Shown in pieces: positions 44,016 through 52,200 of a stretch of DNA of 64,000 bases. This DNA is from Chloroflexota bacterium (lineage in GTDB: Bacteria; Chloroflexota; Anaerolineae; Promineifilales; Promineifilaceae). A model generated the notes under the pieces. It saw nothing but the letters and a program-made list of their open reading frames with translations. It did no database searches and was not told where the DNA came from. Location: assembly GCA_014584575.1 (NCBI GenBank), contig JACTMP010000029.1, positions 1 to 64,000 on the forward strand. Reading direction: 5' to 3'. The translations under genes and the position numbers were made by a program. Each line of letters begins with the position of its first letter. The first letter of the stretch is position 1.

Positions 44016-44051
44016 TAGAAGTTCAACTTCTCTGCAGAAGTTGAACTTCTA
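44016..44051. repeat. 16-bp stem palindrome at the end of lacI
   Basis: TAGAAGTTCAACTTCT and AGAAGTTGAACTTCTA flank CTGC. The right end includes the lacI stop codon and the left end lies near the GH65 ribosome site, so it may tune read-through from lacI into the operon. Confidence 0.8.
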
Positions 44052-45071
44052 GCTTCTACTCGATTCCCGCACCACCAGGCGTGGGTGCAGCAAAATCCCT
44101 TTTTCAGCAATCGGCTCGCCGTTGATTTGTTTGAGCAGCAGCTCGGCCAACTGCCGGCTGACTTCGGCGATGGGTTGGTGGACAGTGGTCAGCGGCGGGT
44201 GGAAGAACTGGCTCATGGGCAGGTCGTCGTAGCCGGTGATGGCCAGGTCTGGCCCTGGCTGCAAGCCGGCGGCGCGGGCGGTATTGAGGGCGCCAATAGC
44301 AATAAAGTCGCTGATGCACATAACGGCCGTCGGCCGTTCCGCAGCCGGCAAATCCAGCAGCCGGGCCGTACCCTCGGCGCCGGTCTGCACCGTATTTTCA
44401 CCCCGTACCACCCAGTCTGGGTTCAGCACAATACCGGCGGCCGCCAATCCTTCTTCATAACCAGCTTCACGGTGCGCGCCTGCTTCTGAGCCTTCGGGCC
44501 AGGTGATCAGGCCAATACGGCGGTGGCCCTGCGCCAACAGATGCTCGACGACGAGACGCATCCCGTAACTGCCGTCTACATCCACCCAGCAAAAATCCCA
44601 GGCGTCGTTAGCCTGGCCAAAGCTGGCAAAAGGGATGCCCTGCTCAATAAGATAAGCAATGCGCGGATCGTCCTGATTGGTATCGGCCAGAATGAAGCCC
44701 TCTACCTGGCGACGGCCGTACAATTCCCGGTAAATGGTCACGTCCATCTCGTCGCCGCTGCCCATCAACAGCGTCAGCACGTGATAGCCGGCTTGTTCAA
44801 AGCGAAGAACGGCGTTATACAAAAACTGATCAATAATGGGCCGGGGCGATTCGTCGGCGGCGCGCTGCCAGGTATAGCCGATCAGGTTGCTGGATTGGGT
44901 GCGTAAATTGCGGGCGCTGATGTTGGGGCGGTAATGAAGCTGGCGGGCCGCTTCCCAGATGCGTGCTTCCGTTTCCGCGGAAACAGTGGCCTGTTTATTC
45001 AGGACTTTGGAGACAGTCTGGTAGCTGACCCCGGCAGCGGCGGCCACATCCTTGATGGTGACTTTAGACAT
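44049..45071 (-). CDS. LacI-family transcriptional regulator of the sugar operon
   Basis: 340 residues from ATG at 45071 (GTG at 45080 in frame) with GGAG eight bases upstream. N-terminal HTH VTIKDVAAAAGVSYQTVSKVL and hinge RPNISARNLRTQSSNLIGYTW, then a sugar-binding core with GLITWPEGSEAGAHREAGYEEGLAAAGI and LAITGYDDLPMSQFFHPPLTTVHQP. It is the first gene of the operon, directly behind a strong promoter and a doubled palindromic operator, so it most likely represses itself and the operon in the absence of sugar. Confidence 0.95.
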   Translation of the reverse strand: MSKVTIKDVAAAAGVSYQTVSKVLNKQATVSAETEARIWEAARQLHYRPNISARNLRTQSSNLIGYTWQRAADESPRPIIDQFLYNAVLRFEQAGYHVLTLLMGSGDEMDVTIYRELYGRRQVEGFILADTNQDDPRIAYLIEQGIPFASFGQANDAWDFCWVDVDGSYGMRLVVEHLLAQGHRRIGLITWPEGSEAGAHREAGYEEGLAAAGIVLNPDWVVRGENTVQTGAEGTARLLDLPAAERPTAVMCISDFIAIGALNTARAAGLQPGPDLAITGYDDLPMSQFFHPPLTTVHQPIAEVSRQLAELLLKQINGEPIAEKGILLHPRLVVRESSRS

Positions 45072-45095
45072 CTCTTCCACTCCGCTTTACCATTT

Positions 45096-45123
45096 GTGCG
45101 AACGTTCGGGCGAACGTTCGCAC
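45096..45123 (-). promoter_or_regulatory. doubled LacI-type operator CGAACGTTCG
   Basis: Two perfect copies of the 10-bp palindrome CGAACGTTCG are separated by GG, with GTG and CAC outside, so the whole 28 bp is itself nearly palindromic. A central CG dyad is typical of LacI-family operators. It starts a few bases after the predicted transcription start, a position for blocking the polymerase. Confidence 0.8.
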
Positions 45124-45133
45124 ACACTAAGAC

Positions 45134-45162
45134 AGTATAGGGAAAAGAAAGCGGGCTGTCAA
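45134..45162 (-). promoter_or_regulatory. promoter of the lacI-led sugar operon
   Basis: On the minus strand: -35 TTGACA (45157-45162), a 17-bp spacer, -10 TATACT (45134-45139), with a predicted start near 45127. This is close to the housekeeping consensus. Confidence 0.85.
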
Positions 45163-45315
45163 GGACGAGAAAGGATATATTTTTTCTAAATGAGGAGAAG
45201 AGAATGATCTCAATCGCAGTGGATGAAGATAGTGGGCCATACAGCTCGGCAGCAACTCAAGTGTTTTCCCCCTTTTTGCGCCTCCTGCCACTTTGCACCT
45301 CGGTGTTGAGAAAAT

Positions 45316-46566
45316 TCAAGACAGCGCTTCCACTTCCATCAGGCGGCGTTGCAGGAAGGCGCGTTCGACGTTGTTTTGGGTCAGCGCCAGGGCGATGGCG
45401 TAGGCTTCGGCGGCGGCGGTACACCAGCCGGCGCGGCGCAGCAGGTCGGCACGGGCGGCGTGGTAGAGGTGGTAATTTTGCAGCACCTCATTCTCCCCCA
45501 ACTTTTCCAGCAGGGTCAGCCCTTTGATTGGCCCTTCGGTCATGGCCACCGCCACCGCCTGGTTGAGGGCAACAACAGGAGTGGGGTGAAAACGATAAAG
45601 CTGCCTGTACAAGGCGGCAATTTGTGCCCAATCGGTTTCGGCCGGAGTCATGGCTTCCCCATGTAAGGCCGCAATGGCTGCCTGAATCTGGTATGGCCCG
45701 GCCTGCCCCCTGGCCAGCGCCCGTTCCAAAATGGCGATCCCCTCGTTGATTTGGGCGCGATCCCACAAGGTGCGGTCTTGTTCTTCCAGCAGGATGAGTT
45801 CACCGGAAGGGCCGAGGCGGGCGGCGCGACGGCCGTCGTGCAGCAACATCAACGCCAACAATCCCCACGCCTCGGCATTTTCGTCCAGCGCCGGATCAGT
45901 CGTCAGCAATTCATTCAAAATTCGCGCCAGCCGAATTGCCTCCTGGCACAACTCCTGCCGCACCAGACTCTCCCCGGACGAGGCGATATACCCCTCGTTG
46001 AAGATGAGGTAAATGACCGTCAGCACCGCATCCAGCCGTTCGGCCAGCAGTTCTACCGGCGGCACGCGGTAGGGAATGCCCGCCTGTTTGATTTTGCGCT
46101 GGGCGCGGACGAGCCGTTGGGCCATGGTGGGTACGGGGACGAGGAAGGCGCTGGCGATAGCGGCCGTTTCCAACCCGCACAATGTCCGTAATGTCAGCGC
46201 CACCTGCGCTTCCGGTGACAACGCCGGATGGCAGCAGGTGAAAATCAGCTTGAGGCGTTCGTCTGGAATCTCGTCCATGTCGGTTTCATCGGGGGAAGTG
46301 AGTTCGAGCAGGAGTTGCTGTTTAGCGGCAAAATTTTGGGCGCGACGCAGCCGGTCAATCGCTTTGCGGCGGGCGGTGGTGGTGATCCAGGCCCCCGGAT
46401 TATGGGGGATACCGTCCGTCGGCCAGCGCTCCAACGCCACCACCAGCGCATCGTGGAATACATCTTCCGCCAGTTCAAAGTCACGCAGAGAACTGATGAG
46501 CGTGGCTAAGACCCGCCCGGACTCCTGGCGGAAGGTTTGTTCGATGATGATATGGGTCTGGGGCAT
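45316..46566 (-). CDS. ECF42-type sigma factor with long C-terminal extension
   Basis: 416 residues. Sigma region 2: RVLATLISSLRDFELAEDVFHDALVVALERWP; region 4: LTLRTLCGLETAAIASAFLVPVPTMAQRLVRAQRKI (about 130-165). The following 230 residues are a helical, TPR-like extension (VYLIFNEGYIASSGESLVRQELCQEAIRLAR, ERALARGQAGPYQIQAAIAALH) typical of COG4941/ECF42. Such sigma factors have no anti-sigma protein and usually stand beside YCII (DGPF)-domain genes; one lies 0.9 kb upstream on the same strand, with a VOC gene between. No ribosome site is seen, as upstream bases belong to a repeat. Confidence 0.93.
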   Translation of the reverse strand: MPQTHIIIEQTFRQESGRVLATLISSLRDFELAEDVFHDALVVALERWPTDGIPHNPGAWITTTARRKAIDRLRRAQNFAAKQQLLLELTSPDETDMDEIPDERLKLIFTCCHPALSPEAQVALTLRTLCGLETAAIASAFLVPVPTMAQRLVRAQRKIKQAGIPYRVPPVELLAERLDAVLTVIYLIFNEGYIASSGESLVRQELCQEAIRLARILNELLTTDPALDENAEAWGLLALMLLHDGRRAARLGPSGELILLEEQDRTLWDRAQINEGIAILERALARGQAGPYQIQAAIAALHGEAMTPAETDWAQIAALYRQLYRFHPTPVVALNQAVAVAMTEGPIKGLTLLEKLGENEVLQNYHLYHAARADLLRRAGWCTAAAEAYAIALALTQNNVERAFLQRRLMEVEALS

Positions 46567-46572
46567 AACGAA

Positions 46573-46665
46573 ACGGTCATTCCGAGGAGTCTTCGACGAG
46601 GAATCCTTCGCTACGAGTTACTACAGAGGGATTCCTCATTCCGAAGACTCCATTCGGAATGACAG
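46573..46665. repeat. TCATTCCGA...GGAATGACA element, second copy
   Basis: TCATTCCGAGGAGTCTTCGACGAGGAATCC, an A/T-containing centre, then GGATTCCTCATTCCGAAGACTCC and CGGAATGACA. The modules are the same as in the gap at 7622-7862. It separates the ECF42 sigma and VOC genes. Confidence 0.75.
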
Positions 46666-46673
46666 TTGGAGGG

Positions 46674-47045
46674 TTACGCCTCCGGCGGCGGGCCGGCCAT
46701 TTGCAGGCGGTTGCCAAAGGGGTCGTAGAAACTGCAATAGGTGACGACGCCAGGGATGCCTACCGGGTCATCGCAGCGCACGCCACGGGCGCGCAGTTCC
46801 GCGCATGTTTTGTGGGCGTCATCGGTGGTGAGGACGACGGTGATGCCGTGATTGGGCTGCCACCCTTCTTCGGCCGTCGTCACAGAAATATCACCCGCGC
46901 CGCCGGTGCCAAATTCAATCCAGCCCATTTCCGGCATGTCATAGAGCGGCTCGCCAAAGCCCAATTTGTTCGCATAAAATTCCCGCGCCACATTCAGGTC
47001 GGTCACGGAAATGGACACCACATTGATTCCCTTAAACAGTTGCAT
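46674..47045 (-). CDS. VOC/glyoxalase-fold protein
   Basis: 123 residues, one VOC domain of two beta-alpha-beta-beta-beta units: NVVSISVTDLNVAREFYANKLGFGEP, then GWIEFGTGGAGDISVT, VVLTTDDAHKTCAELRARGV and YCSFYDPFGNRLQMAGPP. The position of Asn/Glu metal ligands is partly kept (IEFG, NRLQM). The activity is unknown; related proteins often stand in ECF42 clusters. AGGAGATAAACC precedes the ATG. Confidence 0.88.
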   Translation of the reverse strand: MQLFKGINVVSISVTDLNVAREFYANKLGFGEPLYDMPEMGWIEFGTGGAGDISVTTAEEGWQPNHGITVVLTTDDAHKTCAELRARGVRCDDPVGIPGVVTYCSFYDPFGNRLQMAGPPPEA

Positions 47046-47095
47046 GGTTTATCTCCTGATTTTCATTAGGGCGATTTGGAAAATCGCCTTACAAC

Positions 47096-47449
47096 TTACT
47101 CGCCGAATTCCCAGATCGGCCGTATCTCAATGGAGCCAAACCGTGCGCCGGGAATTTTGGCGGCGTATTCGATGGCCTGATCCAGGTTTTCACAGTTGAG
47201 CAGGTAGTAGCCGCCCAATTGTTCCTTTGTTTCGGCAAAGGGGCCGTCAGTGGTGAGGATTTTACCTTCGCGCACGCGCACGGTAGTGGCGGTGTTGGTG
47301 GGCTGTAAGGCTTCGCCGCCCAAGTTCAACCCCTTTTCACGGATTTCATTGGTGAAAGCCCAATACTCGCCCATGACCGCTTCTTGTTCGGCCGGGCTGG
47401 CCTTCATGTCCTCAACTTCGCTGGTGTAAATTAACATCAAATAACGCAT
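47096..47449 (-). CDS. YCII-related (DGPF) domain protein
   Basis: 117 residues: MRYLMLIYTSEVEDMKASPAEQEAVMGEYWAFTNE, then the signature ILTTDGPFAETKEQLGGYYLLNCENLDQAIEYAAKIPGA and EIRPIWEF. The DGPF motif names the family. These proteins are the standard partners of ECF42 sigma factors and may sense or transform an unknown small molecule. AAGGAG precedes the start. It is the first of three genes in this unit. Confidence 0.93.
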   Translation of the reverse strand: MRYLMLIYTSEVEDMKASPAEQEAVMGEYWAFTNEIREKGLNLGGEALQPTNTATTVRVREGKILTTDGPFAETKEQLGGYYLLNCENLDQAIEYAAKIPGARFGSIEIRPIWEFGE

Positions 47450-47538
47450 ATTTTTTCTCCTTGTGGGTCATTGATTGAGGAGTCTCAATTGCTCCATCTA
47501 CTGATACGACGAATGAGAACGCGCCAGATCGACATGCG

Positions 47539-47566
47539 GTAGGACAAGTTTGCAAACTTGTCCTAC
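47539..47566. repeat. 28-bp perfect palindrome at the end of the symporter gene
   Basis: GTAGGACAAGTTTG joined directly to its complement CAAACTTGTCCTAC, overlapping the last codon of the symporter gene. It probably folds into a hairpin in the mRNA and separates the symporter from the YCII gene. No T-run. Confidence 0.8.
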
Positions 47567-48942
47567 GATTGGCTGCGGCGGGATTCGAGTTCGGCGCGGA
47601 TTTGGGCGTGGCGCTCTTGGGTCAGGGGGTATTTGTAGACAATGGGGAAACTGCCCAACAGGATGATGACGGGCACCAGGCTGACGAAGAGGCGCAGCGC
47701 CAGCAGCACGGCGTCCGGCTGGGTGGGGAAAGGAGGGCCGGGTTCGGGATCGTTGATATAGCCGGTGGCGGCGAAGATGAGATTGGAAATTGCCAGCCCC
47801 AGCGAAATGCCTAACTTTTGCAGGAAAACGAAGAAGCCGTAATAGACCCCTTCGCGGCGCAGGCCGGTGTTCAGTTCGTCCAGGTCTACCACGTCTGGCA
47901 GCATACTCCAGGGGATGAGGTAGCCAACGCTGGCGCCAATGCCGGCCAACCCGGCCAGCAGCAGCAGGAAGGTCATTTGCCCTGGTTGGATGAAAAAGAG
48001 GAGGATTTCGACGATGATCCAGAAGCTAATGCCCAGGAAGTAAACATGCCGTTTACCGATGCGTTCGCTGATTTTTGACCAGATGACGAGGGAGACGAAG
48101 ATGGACAATTGCAGGGTAACGGCCAGGTAGATGAACTGCTCGTCCGCGCCCATCCAGTAGCGGACGTATAGCTGCAAGTTGGCCTGGACAAATTGGATGC
48201 AGAGCCAGGTGAGCAAGTACACGGCCGTGACCATCACGAATGGTCTATTCCGAAAAGCAATCACAAAACCTTCGATGAATCCCGGCTCTTCTTTTTTCGT
48301 CTCTTCGTGAAAAAATCGCTCTTCGGTGAAAGCAAAGGTGAGCAGGTTGGTGATAATGATAACCAGCCCCATGACGGCGGCGCTGATAGCAAAACCGGAA
48401 ATGATGTCTGGCGCACTATCTAAAATTGCCTGGTGCACAATGAGCGAGGCCATGCCGCCCAAAATGGAGAAACTGAAGCGGTAGGTGTTCAGGTTGGTGC
48501 GTTCGTTGTAGTCGGGCGCGATTTCCGGGGTGAGAGCGGTGTAGGGCACGTTCACGGCCGTGATGCCCGTATCCAGCAGCAGCGCCACCACCAGGTAATA
48601 CCAGAACAGCCCCGCCGTGCTCAGGTCAGGCACCTGCCACTGCAAATACCAGGCAATGCCAAAGGGAATAGCGCCAAACAGCAGCCACGGCCGTCGCCGC
48701 CCCCAGCGCGTGTGAGTATGATCCGACAACCAGCCAATGATGGGATCATTCACACTGTCCCAAATTTTAACGATGAGAAAAATGGCTGCCGCCCACTGTG
48801 GCGGCAGCCCGGCCACGTCCAGCAAAAACGCATTCAGGAAAAACCCTTGCAACGTGGCCACCAGCGCCGGGCCAATATCACCCACGCCGTATGCCAGCTT
48901 GCGGCCGACGCTGAGAGAGGGGGGGATAGTGGACACAGTCAA
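47563..48942 (-). CDS. GPH-family sugar:cation symporter (MelB-like)
   Basis: 459 residues with about twelve hydrophobic helices. Diagnostic motifs: LAYGVGDIGPAL at the N-terminus, VKIWDSVNDPIIGWLSDHTHTRWGRRRPWLLFG (the Asp/Asn cation-sugar site and the following basic loop) and PYTALTPEIAPDYNERTNL. It imports a glycoside, pentoside or hexuronide with Na+, Li+ or H+. The frame opens at TTG 48942, overlapping the TGA of the small gene upstream; GTG at 48936 is the alternative, so translation is probably coupled. No sugar enzyme is adjacent. Confidence 0.92.
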   Translation of the reverse strand: MTVSTIPPSLSVGRKLAYGVGDIGPALVATLQGFFLNAFLLDVAGLPPQWAAAIFLIVKIWDSVNDPIIGWLSDHTHTRWGRRRPWLLFGAIPFGIAWYLQWQVPDLSTAGLFWYYLVVALLLDTGITAVNVPYTALTPEIAPDYNERTNLNTYRFSFSILGGMASLIVHQAILDSAPDIISGFAISAAVMGLVIIITNLLTFAFTEERFFHEETKKEEPGFIEGFVIAFRNRPFVMVTAVYLLTWLCIQFVQANLQLYVRYWMGADEQFIYLAVTLQLSIFVSLVIWSKISERIGKRHVYFLGISFWIIVEILLFFIQPGQMTFLLLLAGLAGIGASVGYLIPWSMLPDVVDLDELNTGLRREGVYYGFFVFLQKLGISLGLAISNLIFAATGYINDPEPGPPFPTQPDAVLLALRLFVSLVPVIILLGSFPIVYKYPLTQERHAQIRAELESRRSQS

Positions 48943-49166
48943 TTAAGCCGGGCGGCTGCTATTTTTGCTTCAATGCGGGTCTGCATATCACTGCCCAATC
49001 CCGTACCATTTTCATCAAGTTCTCCCTCTTCAAGGATAACATCAAACTCCTCATCGAAAACAACACCTAACGAGGCAATCAGCCTGTCTAACTGCTGGTG
49101 TTGTCTTTCGATTTCATCTTGTGGCACCGGGATAGTCCTGTAAGCGCGGGCAACACTGCGGATCAT
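48939..49166 (-). CDS. small acidic hypothetical protein upstream of the symporter
   Basis: 75 residues: begins MIRSVARAYRTIPVPQDEIERQHQQLDRLI, then an acidic middle (FDEEFDVILEEGELDEN) and ends MQTRIEAKIAAARLN. Helical; no membrane segment. The ATG lies six bases after a perfect TATAAT (49173-49178 on the complementary strand), so translation is probably leaderless. Its stop overlaps the symporter start. I do not recognise the family; it may simply couple translation. Confidence 0.6.
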   Translation of the reverse strand: MIRSVARAYRTIPVPQDEIERQHQQLDRLIASLGVVFDEEFDVILEEGELDENGTGLGSDMQTRIEAKIAAARLN

Positions 49167-49172
49167 GCTGTC

Positions 49173-49178
49173 ATTATA
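49173..49178 (-). promoter_or_regulatory. TATAAT -10 box, six bases before a start codon
   Basis: Perfect TATAAT on the minus strand with only GACAGC between it and the ATG at 49166. The transcript start would fall on the ATG. The -35 region is unclear. Confidence 0.55.
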
Positions 49179-49243
49179 GCCTCACATATGACGCTAATCC
49201 AGCTTTCACGCCTGTAAAGTTGTTGCTGTTTCACTGTTGCCAG

Positions 49244-52200
49244 TTAGCGGACAAGCCAGAGACGCACACTGCTGTCGTTGCTGCCAGAGGCTAGCCAGAT
49301 TCCATTTGGCGAGAATGACAGTGCAAGGACCACGTCGGTATGGCCAGCAAAGAGAAGTGGTTCGGCTGTCAGATCGACTAAATTCCAAAGACGAATGTTT
49401 CCACGCCCACCGCCAATAGCAAGCCACTGATTATCATTTGCGAACGCGACAGTGCGACCTATGTTTTCAGCCAGAAGGGTTGGTTCATTTTCAAGATCGT
49501 TTAGATCCCAGATCCGCACATCTCCATCGAATCCAGCTGAAGCTAATTGGGTGCTGTCTGACGAAAAATCTATGGAGGTCACGATGTTACTATGTCCTGG
49601 AAGGATTACAGGGCCGGCGTTCAAATCGGATAGGCTCCATATTCTGATTTTCCCATCACCGTCCCCAATTGCTAACCAGCGACCATCTGGTGAAATGGAC
49701 AGGGTATAAATATTATGACCTAGTTGGGCAACTAATAATGGTTCGCTACTTGATGTTTCTATAGGCCATAAACGAATAGTTCCATCCAAACTGCCAGAAG
49801 CTAACCATTTCCCATCTGGAGTGAAGTCGATGGCTGTCACATCATTCGTATGACCTTGCAGGACAACTGGCCCGGCTTCCTCGACAGCGATATTCCACAA
49901 ACGAATAGTGTCATCCTGCCCACCTGAGGCCAATAAAGTACCATCAGGTGAAAAAGCCAGTGACAAAACAAGTTCTTCATAACCACCCCATTGTTCTGGT
50001 GTCGCATCAGGCTCCATGAGATTGAAAAGCCATATACCTTGACTATCACTGGCGGCCAGTTGGTTGCCATCAGGCGAAAAGACAACAGGCCAGACTCCTT
50101 GACCTAGATTATATTGGATTACTTGTTGGCCGATGGTGACGAGTTCGACGTCGAATTGGTCGAGCACGGCCGTCATCCCCGCCCCTAAGGCCCCGTCGGC
50201 CGTATTGACCGCCACAATGCCGATGACATAGCCGACGCCGTCCAGCACCAGCGCCCCTTCATCGCCAGAACTCAAGGGCCTATCCAGGGCAAAATCGGCG
50301 TTCACCGTTACGCTCTCGCCAATGGTCGCCCGGCAAGAGGCCACGCAGCTAATTTGCCGCTCCACCAGGCCAGAGGTACGGCCGTATACCCACACCCCTT
50401 CCCCCATCACTGGCGGGCGCGTACCCACAACGGGGCCAATGCCGGGCACAGTCGTCTGGAAGGAGATGCCGGGTTCCAGGCGGGCAATGCCGATTAACCG
50501 GGCGGCGTCAATGGTAGACGAACCGGTGGTGGGGTTGCTTCGCGTGGTGAAAGCCACCGCATTTTCCGGCTGGCCACCATCAATGGGGCTGGGCTGCCAC
50601 ACCGGCGCATCGGCCGCGCCTAAGGCAAAAGTAGGGCCGAGCAGATAAAACGCGCCATCGTCATCCACTACAAAGGCGCTCAACGTGCCGGCCGTGTTGG
50701 AGGTCTGGTTGCCGATGCTGATGCCGGGCTGCAACGGCCGTACCGGTACCCGCAGCCGTTCCAGTTCGGCAAACGTGCGGGTGGCTTCCATGGCCGCCGT
50801 CATCAGGTTCGCTTCCAGAGTTTGTTGGGCGACGGCCGTTTCTGCCAGAGCAGTGGCAAACATCGCTGCCTCCCCGGTGGCTGTGGCATTCAGAGAATCC
50901 TGGTAGACGGCCGTTTGGGCCACGGCTGTGTCCCGGACGATAATGTCGGTGGTAGCGGTGGCGTTGAGGGCATCCTGGAAGATGGCCGTTTGGGCTACGG
51001 CCGTGTCTCGGATCATGGTTTCGGCGGTGGCCGTGCCCCAGGCCGCCGTCGCCGTCTCATTCATCTCTGCCTGCATCTCCGCCTGACCGGTGCCTGTGGC
51101 CTGAATGGCGGCCGTCACAAGGTTATTGTTTGGTAATAGCAGTGAGAGAAAAGGTGTGCCCAACCCAATGATCAGCACGATGGTCACAATACCAATGGCG
51201 ATCTGGCGGATGCGTTTGATACGTGCCGCCTGCCGGGCATCATGCCACTGCCGGTTGGCTTGCTGGATGGGTTCAATCAGCCGGTCGTGGGTCAGCTCCA
51301 CCCAGCGGGACCCGGCCCGGATTTCGCCGCGGATGATGTGCATGTCTTCCAGGATTTGCACGGCCGTGTTATCAACCCCCGCCGTCTCCTGCACACCCCG
51401 GTACACCGTGCCGCGTGTACCCGCCGGGGTGATGAGCGATGTTTCAAACCACTGCCGCAGCGCTTCCTCGTCCATGCCCGCCAGAGGTAGCGCCCGGTTC
51501 ACCGCTCGCGTGTAAAAATTGGAAAGCGCCTGATCCACATCCCCAAACTGGCGCAGGTGTTCGGCCGTGATCGTCGTCACTTCTGGTGGCAAATCTTCCC
51601 ACAAATTCTGGCATACCACCTGAAGCTGCACCGGCTCCACAAATTCGCCCGTTACCGTTTTTACGCCGCCGCCCGGCGTTTCGGCGCGCACCGCGCGTAA
51701 ATCTTCCACCAACTGTTCGGCCACACCGGGGGCAAAGTTGCGCTCCGTCTCCCGTAGCGGGCTGCGTATGGCCGCCAGCGCCGCTTCCGGGCGCATCCGC
51801 TCCAGCCGGAAGCGCACGCCCAGGTTGCGAGGCAGCAAATGGGCATACGGGTCTAGCTGCGCCACGTAATCTTCGCGCAAAGAAAAAACCACCCGCAGCA
51901 GCGGATCATTGTCCAGGGCGCGGGCGATCTGGTTCAGGAACCCTTCGCGCTCTTGCCAGCGCGCCGGATAGGCGGTGAATAACTCTTCTAACTGGTCGAA
52001 AATGAGGACACGCGGCTGGTCATAACCCGATTCGTCCTGGGCATGGGGATAGGTTTGCAGGTAGGCGGGAATGGTCTGATGTGACCACACGGCCGTTTCC
52101 CCCTCATGGCCCGCCCAGCTAAACAGGGCATAAAAGGCGTAAATGTTGCCAATCTCGGCCAGATCAATGCCATTTACGGTTGGCCCCTGCACCCGCGCCA

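Noticed and set aside
45204..45527. 107-residue plus-strand frame starting MISIAVDEDSGPY with GAGGAG upstream
   Set aside because: The ribosome site is good and the first dozen residues look gene-like, but after about 30 residues it becomes an Arg-rich antisense frame of the ECF42 gene. It may be a relic; not enough to call.
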